Both the position numbers and the translations under genes were made by a program. From NCBI GenBank assembly GCA_027257055.1, contig JAPVLO010000384.1, positions 1,054,001 through 1,118,000 of the forward strand: 64,000 nt of DNA, read 5' to 3'. The notes below the pieces were generated by a model. That model worked only from the letters and a program-made list of their open reading frames with translations, had not been told where the DNA came from and did not search any database. Shown here piece by piece: positions 22,391 through 32,225 of this stretch. Each line of letters starts with the position of its first letter. The first letter of the stretch is position 1. This DNA is from Cephalopachus bancanus (Eukaryota > Chordata > Mammalia > Primates > Tarsiidae).

Positions 22391-24294
22391 AAGTCCAGGC
22401 TGACCTGAAAAATCCATATCATTACTGCCAGGAAACTCATCTCACTGCAAAGACTCCCACAGGCTCAGAGTTGGAGACTAGAAAATAAACTTTAAGGTGA
22501 ATGGAAAACAGAAGTCAGGATTAGCTATTCTGATATCAGAAAAAGCAGCCTTCAAGCCATCAAAAGTTCTAAGTTAAAAGGGACACAGAAGAACACTACA
22601 GAATAATAAAAGGCTCAGTCCATCAGCATACAATATCCATTCTAAGTATATATGCATACAATGCTGGAGTCCCAGACTTTATAAAATAACTACTAAGTGA
22701 ACTAAAAGAGGACACTGACTCTCACACAATCATAGCTGGAGAACTAACTACCCCAGTAACACCTTTGGATAGATCATTGAGGCAAAAAACCAATATGGAG
22801 TTCCAGAACCTCAACTTGAAGCTTGACATCTACAGAATACTTCACTCAACAACTTCAGAGTATGCATTCTACACATCAGCACATGGAACATGATCCTAGA
22901 TTGATCACATTCTCAGACATAATCAAGCATAAACAAATTCCAAAAGTAAAATAATACCATGCATCTTCTCATATCACAGTGGAATAAAAATAAATATCAC
23001 CACCAATGAGATCCCCCCCAAAAAAACACACAAATACATGGACACTAAGCAACATGCTGCTGAACAGCTTCTCGGTCAACACAGAAATCAAGATAGAAAT
23101 AAAAAAGAGCCTTGTAAACAAATGAAAACAAAGACCCATCTTATTAGAATCTCTAGGATGCCGTGAAAAGCTGTGTTAAGAGAAAAATTTATAGCATTGA
23201 ACACACACATCAAGAAAGCAGAAAAGTCATAAGTAAGAAGCTTAATGTTGCACCCGAGGGAGCTGAAAAGGCAAGATCATCTAAATCCTAACTTCAGAAG
23301 AATAATCCAGATCACCAAGATAAAATCACAATTTCAGGACATAGAAGACAAAAATATTACAGAAAGGATCAACAAAACCAAAAGCATGTTTTTTTTAAAG
23401 GATAAAAAAGATGGATGAATCCTTGGCCAGATTGACTAAAGAAAGAAAGAGAAAGTTTAAATAAACCCAATTAGAAACACAAAAATCAAAGTCACAACTG
23501 ACCCTAAAGAAATTAAAAAAATTATCAGAGATTACTATGCACACCTGTATGCAAATAAACTTGAAAACTTAGAGGAAATGGAGGACTTTCTGACATTGCA
23601 CAACCTCCCAAGGTAGAGAAAAAGGAGAAATTGAAACACTAAACAGACTGCTAACAATCCAAAAAATCAACGCAGTCATAAGACATTTTCACACCACAAC
23701 ATCAGATGGTGTTCTAGCTGAATTCTACAAGGCATACAAGGTGGAGCTGATACCAGTCTTTTCAAAAGTATTTCCAGCAAATGAGAAAGATAGATCATTT
23801 TTACGAAGGTAGCATCACACTGATACACAAACCTGGCAAAGATCCTGTAAGGAAATATAGAACTATAGGCCAATCTCTTTGATGAACATAGATATACAAA
23901 TTCTCAACAAGATACTAGCAAATTGGATCCTACAATACATCTCTAGATCACCTGCCATGATGAGATGGACTTCATTCCTGGGATGCACGGCTGATTCAAC
24001 ATTGGCAAGACCATAGGCATAATTCAATACAGTAACAGATGTAAAATCAAGAACCACATGATTATATCATTAGATGCAGAAAACAACTTTTGACAAAATC
24101 CAACATCCCTCTTGATAAAAACTCTTGAAAATTTTGACATGGAAGGAACTTTCCTCAAAACAGTAAGCACCATCTAGTAGAAGCCCACAGCCAACATTTT
24201 GCTCAATGGGTAGAAGTTGGAAGCATTACCCCTGAGAAAAGATACAAGATAAGGATGCCCACTCTCACCCCTCCTGTTTAACAAAGTGCTGGAA

Positions 24295-24611
24295 AAGCTG
24301 GGCTCGGTGGCTCAGCCTGTAATCCCGTGACTTGGGAGGCTGAGGTGAGTGGATTGCCTGAGCCCGTGAGTTCGAGATCCTCCTGGGTAACTTGGCGAGA
24401 CCTCATCTCTACAATAAATCAGAAAATTAGCAGGGCGTGGTAGCGCGCACCTTTAGTTCCAGCTACTTGGAAGGCTGAAGCAGAAGGAATCGCCGGAGCC
24501 CAGCAAGTCGAGGCTGTGGTGGCTGGGAGAGGCCACTGCACTCCAGTCTGGGAGACAGAGTAAGACTCCAACTCAAAAAAACAAACAAACAAACAAACAA
24601 ACAAAAAACAC
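24295..24611 (+). mobile_element. Alu form T in L1-C RT region
   Basis: Flanked by AAAGTGCTGGAA (24283-24294) and AAGTGCTGGAA (24612-24622); tail (CAAA)n. It interrupts the L1 text between NKVLE and the FVDD block. Confidence 0.95.
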
Positions 24612-26743
24612 AAGTGCTGGAAGTACTAGCCAGAGCAATCAGGCTAGAGAAAAAAATCAGGGGTATCCAAATAGGAAAAGAGGAAGTTAAGCTATCTCTC
24701 TTTGTGGATGATATGATTCTACACCTTGAAAACCCAAAGGAGTCCATCAAAAGCCTCCTTACACTGATAAATGACTCTGGTAAAGTTTCAGGGTACAAAA
24801 TCAATGTGCAAAAGACAGTTGCATGTCTATACAAGCAAGCAGAGAACCAAATAAAAAGCACAATTCCATTCACAAAAGCCTTTAAAAAAATGAAATACCT
24901 TGGCATCCATCTAACCAGAGAAGTGAAAGATCTTTAAAAGAGAACTACAAAACACTGCTGAAAGAAATCAAAGATGACACAAACAAATGGAAAAACATTC
25001 CTTACTTATGGATTGGAAGACTCAATATTGTCAAGATATGCAGCCTGCCCAAGGCAATCTACAAATTCAGTGCAATACCTAGCAAATTACCACCATCATT
25101 TTTCTCAGAACTGGAAAGGACAATACAGAAATTCATAAGGAAACAGAAAAAGAGCATGAATAGCCAAAGTATTTTTCAGAACAAGAAAAGAACAAAGTGG
25201 GAGGTAGCACACTTCTAGACTTCAAACTTTATTACAAGGCTATGGTAATTAAAACAGCCTGGTACAAGAACAGACACACAGATCAATGGAACAGGACAGA
25301 AATTCTGCAAGCAAAAACTTTGTCTCTCAACCAACTCATCTTTGACAAAGCCACCAAAAACAATCATTGGGGAAAGGAGACCATGTTTAGCAAATGGTGC
25401 TGGGAAAACTGTCTGACAACATGCAGAATAATGAAACTGAACCCCTACCTATCACCATATATAAAAATCAACTAAAAATGGATCAAAGATCTAAGCATAA
25501 AACCTCAAACTATAAGAATTCTAAAAGAAAACATAGGAAACACCCTTGTACACTTTGGAATAGGCAACGAATTCTTGACCAAGTCCCCAAAAGCTGATAC
25601 CATAAATGCTAAGATAGAAACGTGGGAGCTCATCTCACTGAAAAGCTTTTTCATAGCAAAAGAAGTCATTAGGAGCTTAAAGAGACAACTCACAGAATGG
25701 GAGAAAATATTTGCAAATTATGCACCTGACAAAGGCCTAACACCCAGGATCCACAAAGAACTCAAACAAAGTGAAAGAAAAACAAAACAAAAACACACAC
25801 AAAAACAACCCATTAAAAAGTAGGCAAAGGACAGGAACAGACATATCTCAAAGAAGACATACAAGCAGCCAACAGATACATGAAAAAATGCTCAGCCTCA
25901 CTAATCATCGGAGACATGCAAATCAAAACTACAATGGGATACCACCTAACTCTGGAAGGATGAGTATCATTAATATGTCAAAAAACAACAGGTGCTGGAG
26001 TGGGTGCAGAGAAAAGGGCTTCTACACGTGGGAATGCAAACTAGTTCGACCTCTATGGAAAGCAATTTGGCAATTGTTAAAAGAACTAAAAATTGATCTT
26101 CCATGTGATTCAGCAATACCTCTCCTGAGTACATACCTGGAGGAACACAAATCATTCAACCAAAATGACACCTGCACACGCATGTTTATTACTGCACTAT
26201 TCACAATAGCAAAAACATGCAACCAACCCTACTGCTCATCAAAAGTGGACGGGATGAAGAAAATGCGATACATGTATACAGCAAAGTATTATACAACCAT
26301 AAAGAAGAACAAAGTCATGGACTTTTGCCGCAAATTGAGTAGAGTTGGAGGCCTTCTTACTAAGTCATCTATCACAGAAACAAAGAACTGAATACTGCAT
26401 AGTCTCACTCATAAGTAGGTCCTGAACAATAATCACATGAATGCAAGGGAGAGATCGGCAGTCACGGGCACTGCTAGGGGAGAGAGGGAGAAAGGAGGAT
26501 GGAACGCATCCAGAGACACAAAGGGTAGCAGGTCTGCTAACCAGGGGAATTAGGGTCCAGCTGGAGCTCCAAACTTAACCCGAATGCAGCCTACCTATGT
26601 AATCAATCCTCACTTTTACCTCCACAATCTCTGTGATAAAATAAATAAATAGATAGGCTGAATGAATAAAGAAGTAAGACTCAACAATGTGCAGGCTCTG
26701 AGAAACTCTCTTCATCTGTCACGGCACAACCTGATTAAAAGTG

Positions 26744-26850
26744 AAGAAAACATAGGAAACACCCTTATCCACATTGGAATAGGCAACAAATTCTTGACCA
26801 AGTCAAGAATGCCACAAATGGTAAGATAGACGTGTGAGAGCATCTTTTTT
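26744..26850 (+). mobile_element. Short L1 ORF2 patch inside L1-B
   Basis: GAAAACATAGGAAACACCCTT through GGAATAGGCAACAAATTCTTGACC matches L1-C ORF2 at 25527-25640 in the same orientation, with an internal 15-bp gap. It sits inside the endonuclease region of L1-B, where such text does not belong. No A-tail beyond a T6 run, and no clear duplication. Confidence 0.7.
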
Positions 26851-28148
26851 CATGCTCCATGCAAATGAAAATTGAAAACAAGCAGAAGTTGCTATACCTG
26901 TATTGGCAAAAACAGATTTCAAGTCAAAATCTGTTAAAAAAAAAAAAAGACAGAGAAGGACATTATATCATGATAAAGAGATCAATTTAGCAATACAACA
27001 ATAATAAATAAATATGCACCCAACACTAGAGCACTCAGATGTATAAACCAAATATTATTGGATCTACATGTAGGGAGAGACAGGCCTCAAAACAATGCTA
27101 GTTAGACACTTGAACACTCCACTCTCATTTGGATCCCTACCACTGAACAGATTATCACCACTGAACAGATTATCTAGAAAAAATCAGCAAAGAAACATGG
27201 AATTTAAACTGTACCATAGATCAAATGGACCTAAGAGATATTAACAGAACATTTCACCCAGTAACTGCAGAGTGTACCACCTTTTTATCTGTACATGGAA
27301 TAATCAATCTCTAGGTATGACCATATGTTGGAACACAAATCAAGTCTCAAATAACTCAGAAGACAGAAATCGCATAAAGTATCTTGTCTGACCACAATGA
27401 AATAAACTAGAAGCCAATAACAAGAGGAACTTTTAAAACTATACAAATACATGGTAATTAGCAACATACTCCTGAATGACTAATGGGTTAAGGAAGAAAT
27501 TAAGAAGGGAATTAAAACATTCTTTGAAACAAGTGAAAATAGAAACACAGCATACCAAAATTTATGGGACACACACAAAAAACCATTTTCAAGAGGCAAG
27601 TTTATTGCATTATATGCCTTTATCAAAAGAATGGCCCACCCTCTTTGATTTGAAATAAATGACCTATCAATGCATCTCAAAAAACTAGAAAAGCAGAACA
27701 AACCAAGTCTTGAATTAATAGAAGAACAAAATAAGAAAGATCAGAGCAGAAATAAACAAAATCAAGACTAAAAAGCATACATAAGATCAACGAAATAAAA
27801 AGTTGACTTTTTTTAAAAAAAGAAAAGGTGGACAAAATAGACAAAACATTAGCTAGCCTAAGAAAAAAGAGAGTCAAATTCAAATAAATAAACCTGTAAA
27901 AAAAGTAGACATCACAACAGATACCACAGAAATATAAAACCATTACAGATTATTATGAACATCTATACAGTAATACATTTGTAAAACTAGAGAAAACAGA
28001 TAAATACAGCCTGCAAATATTGAAGCAAGAAGAAATAAAAACCTGGACAGACTAATAACAAGTAATGAGATTGAATCAGTAATAAAGTTTCTCAACAAAG
28101 AATAGTCCAGAACTAGATGCTTTCATTGCTGAATTCTGCTAAACTTTT

Positions 28149-28433
28149 TTTTTTTTTTTTGAGTTGGAGTCTCACTCTGTCGCCCAGACTGGAGTGCAGT
28201 GGCCGCTCCCGGCCACCGCAGCCTCGACCTGCTGGGCTCCGGCGATCTTTCCGCCTCAGTCTTCCAAGTAGCTGGAATTACAGGCATGCGCTACCACGCC
28301 CGACTGATTTTTTGATTTATTGTAGAGATGAGGTCTCGCTGCCTAGGCGGGTCTCGAACCCGCGGGCTCAGGCAATCCACTCACCTCAGCCTCCCGAAGG
28401 CATGGGATTACAGGCTGAGCCACCGAGCCCGGC
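28149..28433 (-). mobile_element. Alu form T, deletion subfamily
   Basis: Antisense, with exact 15-bp duplication TTCTGCTAAACTTTT (28134-28148, 28434-28448). It lacks AACTTG between GGGC and GCGAGACC (sense strand), the mark of a subfamily also seen at 36930, 40719, 41944 and 43566. Perfect T-arm-like stem at 28347-28363. Confidence 0.96.
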
Positions 28434-28513
28434 TTCTGCTAAACTTTTGAAGAATTAATATAAAATCTTTTCAAACTGTTCCAAAACTTTATGCAGAGGG
28501 TGTTTTTCTTTCT

Positions 28514-28730
28514 TTCTTTCTTTCTTTCTTTTTCTTTTTTACCTTTTTAAATGTTTTATTTCCCAAATCTTTTTATTTTGGGCCTATAGAAAGTTATCTT
28601 CAAGGTCTCACTTGAGCTATTTCAGAATAATCACTTTAAGCAATAAAGGATTTAGGATTAGTTAATAATGCTTGACTCTATCAAAAATGTAGACAAGATT
28701 CCATATAGCCTTCTCCCATATGTTACCCGT
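28514..28730 (-). pseudogene. 5'-truncated retrocopy of an unidentified transcript
   Basis: About 217 bp that interrupt L1-B, flanked by an exact 12-bp duplication GTTTTTCTTTCT (28502-28513 and 28731-28742). The left edge is a T-rich tract (an A-tail on the minus strand). Just upstream of it on the minus strand is GGGAAATAAAACATTT, which contains AATAAA, as at the end of a polyadenylated mRNA. The body is not L1, Alu or any repeat I know, so it looks like the 3' UTR end of a cellular RNA copied by L1. The source gene is not recognised. Confidence 0.7.
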
Positions 28731-29975
28731 GTTTTTCTTTCTAACTCATTCTTAGGGGGCCAGCATTATCCTGATACTAAAAATCATACAAGGACACACA
28801 GCAACAACAAAACTATAGGCCAGTATCCCTGGAGATCATATATGGGAACATCCTCAATTCAGTAAAACTGAATCCAACAACACATAAACAGATAATACAT
28901 CATTATCAAGTGGGATTCATCCCAGAGGTGTAAAGGTGACACAACACGTGCAAACGAATAAATGTGATACAACACATAAACAAAAACCATGTGATCATAT
29001 AAATAGATGCAAAAAGCTATTTGATAAAATTCATCACCTCTTCATAATACATACTCTCAATAAATTAGATCCAGAAGGAAAGTATCTCAACATTAAAAAG
29101 ACCGAATATTACAAACCCCAGCAAACATTACACTGAATGGGAAAATGTTGAAAGCTTTTCCTCTAAGAAGTGGAACAAGACAAGAATGCCAATTGTCAAA
29201 ACTCTTATGCAGTATTGAAAGTCTTTGGGGGAGAAATTATTAAAAAAAAAGGCATCCATATTGGAAAGAAGAAAGTCAAATTGTCTAAGTTTGCAGATGA
29301 CTTGATCTTATATCTGGAAAACCTAAGCACTGTACCAAAAAACTTTGAGAATAGATAAATAAATTTAATAAAGTCACAGAATATAGAATCAACATACAAA
29401 ATTAGTTGTATTTTTATACATGAAAAATAAACTAGCAAAAAAAAAAAAAGAAATCCAAAGGCAATCTCATTTATAGTATCTACAAAACAATACCTAGGAA
29501 TAAATTTAACCAAGGAGGTGAAAGACTTCTGCAAAGAAAACGACAAAACACTGAAGGAAAAAGTTGAAGATACAAACAAATGAAAAGACATCCCATGATC
29601 ATGAATCTGAAGAATTAATATTGTTAAAATGATCATATTGCCCAAAGCAATTTACAGATTCAATGCAATCCCTATCAAAATACCAGTTGCTTTTTTCACA
29701 GAAATAGATAAAAATCCTAAAATTTATATGGGACCACAAAGAACCTCAAATATCAAAGCAATCCTGAGCAAAAAAACAAAGCTACAGGCATTACACTACA
29801 AGACTTCAAAAAATACTACAAAGCTCTAGTAACAAAAACTGCATGGTACTGGCATAAAAACAGACACATAGATCAAAGGAACAGAATAGAGAACCCAGAA
29901 ATCTATCCATCTATCTGCAGTCTACCAATTTTTGACAAGCACCAAGAAAATTCATTGGGGAAAGGAAAGTCTTTT

Positions 29976-30735
29976 TTTTCTTCTTTATTTTAAAGATGTG
30001 GGGTGCAATTCAGGGTTAGGTATACAAATATTCATCATGAAGTTACCCTTGTTGATGAGGGGTGTCCCTCCCTACCCTGACAGTTTCTCTCAACTGTCAA
30101 TGCCACCCCCCTCCCCTGTAGTTTCCCAGTACTGCCAATCCCTTTCTTACAGTATTATGATCACTGTTCAAGGTCCGCTTATAAGTGAAAACATATGGTA
30201 CTCTGCTCTTTGTTTCTGTGATAGATCACTGGATGGACTCATAATTGATTGAAGTTGTGCAAAGTTCATATGTTTGTCCTTCTTTATGGCTGCATAATAT
30301 TCCATTGTGTATATGTACCACATTTTAAAAATCCAGTCCAGCGTCGATGGGCAGCATGGTTGGTTCCATATTTTTGCTATTGTGAATAGAGCTGCAACAA
30401 ACATGTGTGTGTAGGTATCTTTTTGGTAGAATGACTTGAGTTCCTACGGGTATATTCCCAACATTGGAATTGCTGGGTCATAGGGAAGGTCAATTTCTAG
30501 TTCTTTCAGAAATCGCCACACTGTCTTCCAAAGACGTTGCACCAGTTTGCATTCCCACCAGCAGTGTAGAAGTGTTCCTATCTCTCCACATCCTCACCAG
30601 CATCTGTTGTTGTTTGTTTTACTATGATGATGTAAGAATGATGGCCATTCTTACTGAGGTTAGGTGGTATCTCAATGTGGTTTTGATTTGCATTTTTCTG
30701 ATGATGAGTGAGGCTGAGCACTTTTTCATGTGAAA
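29976..30735 (-). mobile_element. 5'-truncated lineage-specific L1 in L1-B
   Basis: Antisense L1 3' end: A-tail side at TTCTTTATTTTAAAGATGTG, 3' UTR GGTGCAATTCAGGGTTAGG, then ORF2 C-terminus (reverse frame 30168-30404 reads FVAALFTIAKIWNQPCCPS, MEYYAAIKKDKHMNF). AAAGTCTTTT (29966-29975) and GACAGTCTTTT (30736-30746) flank it, and L1-B text is continuous across. Confidence 0.88.
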
Positions 30736-31710
30736 AGACAGTCTTTTCAATAAAAGATGTTGAGATAGCTGGATATTCATATGCAGAAAAATAAAACTAA
30801 ATCCCACACATCTCACCCTATATAAAAATCAAATCACAATGGATTAAAATACTAAATATAAGACACAAAACTATAAAACTGCTAGAATAAAACACAGAAG
30901 AAATGCTTAAGGGAGTTGATCTAGAAAAATATTTTATGATTAGGACCTCAAATGCACTGGGAATAAAAAGCCAAATTTAAAAAATGGGATTAGATTAAAA
31001 TAAAGAGATTGTGCACAGCCAAGAGAACAATAAAGATTATAAAAACAAAACCTATAGAATGGGAGAAAATATTTGCAACTAATAACAAATAGACTAATAT
31101 CCAGAACATACAAGGAACCCAAACATCTTAACAGCAAAAATAACTAATCCAATTAAAGAATCTGAACAGACATTTCTCAAAAGGAGATTTATAGGTGGTC
31201 AACAAATATGAACCACTGCTTACCAGCACTCATTATCAGGAAAATGCAGATCAAAACAAAGTGAAATATCATCTCACTCCAGTTGGGATGGCTATTATTT
31301 TATTTTTTGGAGGACTATTTAAAACATTTAAAAATTTTTTATTTTAAAGAGGTGAGGTACAATTCAGGGTTAGGTATGCAAATGGTCATTGTAAAGGTTA
31401 GGTTTGGGCCTCATTTTAGTTCCCATATTACTTGGCTTGAGATCAGGCACCCTTATTGATGAACTGTGCCCCTGACCCCACTGCCTCCCCTGGCAGGTTC
31501 TCATCACTGCCGATCCCTTTCTTAGAGTATTATGATAATTGCTCAGGGTCCACTTATGAGTGAGAACATATGATATTCAGTTCTTTGTTTCTGTGATAGA
31601 TCAGTGAGTATTACCAACTCTGTATCCATCCAAGTCGCTGTGAAGTTCATATTTTTTTCCTTTTTTGTGGTTGCGTAATATTCCATCATGTATATGTACC
31701 ACATTTTTTT

Positions 31711-32003
31711 GTTTTTTTTTTTTTTGAGTTGGAGTCTCACTCAGTTGCCCAGACTGTAGTGCAGTGGCTATTCCCGGCCGCCGCAGCCTCAACCTGCTGG
31801 GCTCCGGAGATCCTTCCGCCTCAGCCTTCCAAGTAGCTGAAACTACAGGTGGGTGCTATCACGCCCGACTGATTTTTGATTTATTGTAGAAATGAGGTCT
31901 CGCCAAGTTGCCCAGGTAGGTCTCGAACCCGCGGGCTCAGGCAATTCACTCACCTCGGCCTCCCAAAGCGCGGTATTACAGGTTGAGCCAGCGAGCCCGG
32001 CCT
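31711..32003 (-). mobile_element. Alu form T, first of two at one site
   Basis: Full-length antisense copy between ATGTACCACATTTTTTT (31694-31710) and ATGTACCACATTTTTTT (32004-32020). Confidence 0.94.
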
Positions 32004-32020
32004 ATGTACCACATTTTTTT

Positions 32021-32225
32021 TTTTGAGTTGGAGTCTCACTTGTTGCCCAGACTGGAGTGCAGTGGCTGCTCCCAGCCACCGCAGCCTCGACCTGCTGGGC
32101 TCCGGCGATCCTTCCTCCTTAGCCTTCCGAGTAGCTGGAACTACAGGTGTGTGCTACCACGCCCGGCTGATTTTTGGATTTATTGTAGAGATGAGGTCTC
32201 ACCAAGTTGCCCAGGCGGGTCCCGA
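32021..32225 (-). mobile_element. Alu form T, 5'-truncated, second at the same site
   Basis: Antisense Alu from GAGTTGGAGTCTCACTTG to GCCCAGGCGGGTCCCGA, where it stops inside the left monomer and lacks about the first 80 bp of the element. A third copy of the target, ATGTACCACATTTT, follows at 32226-32239. Confidence 0.92.

Larger units (their letters stand above)
21624..22421 (+). mobile_element. Solo LTR (ERV1-like) inserted in L1-C ORF2
   Basis: 798 bp starting TGGAAAAGG and ending CCATATCA, flanked by a 4-bp duplication CTAC (21620-21623) and TTAC (22422-22425, one change), as for gammaretrovirus-like ERVs. Removing it restores L1 text (CTACTACTG to CTGCCAGGAAACTCATCTC). The LTR has CCAAT boxes, a TATA box and AATAAA in order. 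No internal viral genes are present. The 119-codon frame at 21985-22344 lies in the R/U5 part and is not viral coding sequence. Confidence 0.88.
21490..26391 (+). pseudogene. L1-C ORF2 remnant (endonuclease, RT, Cys-rich end)
   Basis: ORF2 encodes the nicking endonuclease and reverse transcriptase. The start (AATCAACCTGAGTGCAAATGG at 21533) and the QETHL-coding site are split by the LTR at 21624-22421. The RT catalytic block is at 24614-24937: [17 protein letters not shown] (YxDD-type motif as FVDD), then [12 protein letters not shown] and [14 protein letters not shown]. Downstream pieces are 25197-25475 ([21 protein letters not shown]) and 25771-26391 (206 codons, WECKLVRPLWKAIWQ, DLPCDSAIPLL, DTCTRMFITALFTIAKTCNQP). 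Multiple stops and frameshifts: a fossil. Confidence 0.88.
19105..26655 (+). mobile_element. L1-C: near full-length LINE-1, nested in L1-B
   Basis: Starts with the diagnostic AAGATGGCCACCATGG (19111) and ends with 3' UTR and an A-rich tail (GATAAAATAAATAAAT, about 26635-26652). Subtracting two Alus and one LTR with their duplications leaves about 6.1 kb, the length of a complete L1. The target text AAAATAGATT (left, about 19090) and AAATAGAT (right, about 26648) flanks it, and L1-B continues directly on both sides. ORF1 and ORF2 are both recognisable but broken by stops, frameshifts and insertions, so it cannot move. Confidence 0.85.

Noticed and set aside
28117..28458. Frames of the type [22 protein letters not shown] found at many sites
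   Set aside because: This is the standard antisense-Alu translation. It recurs wherever a form T Alu is read on the opposite strand.
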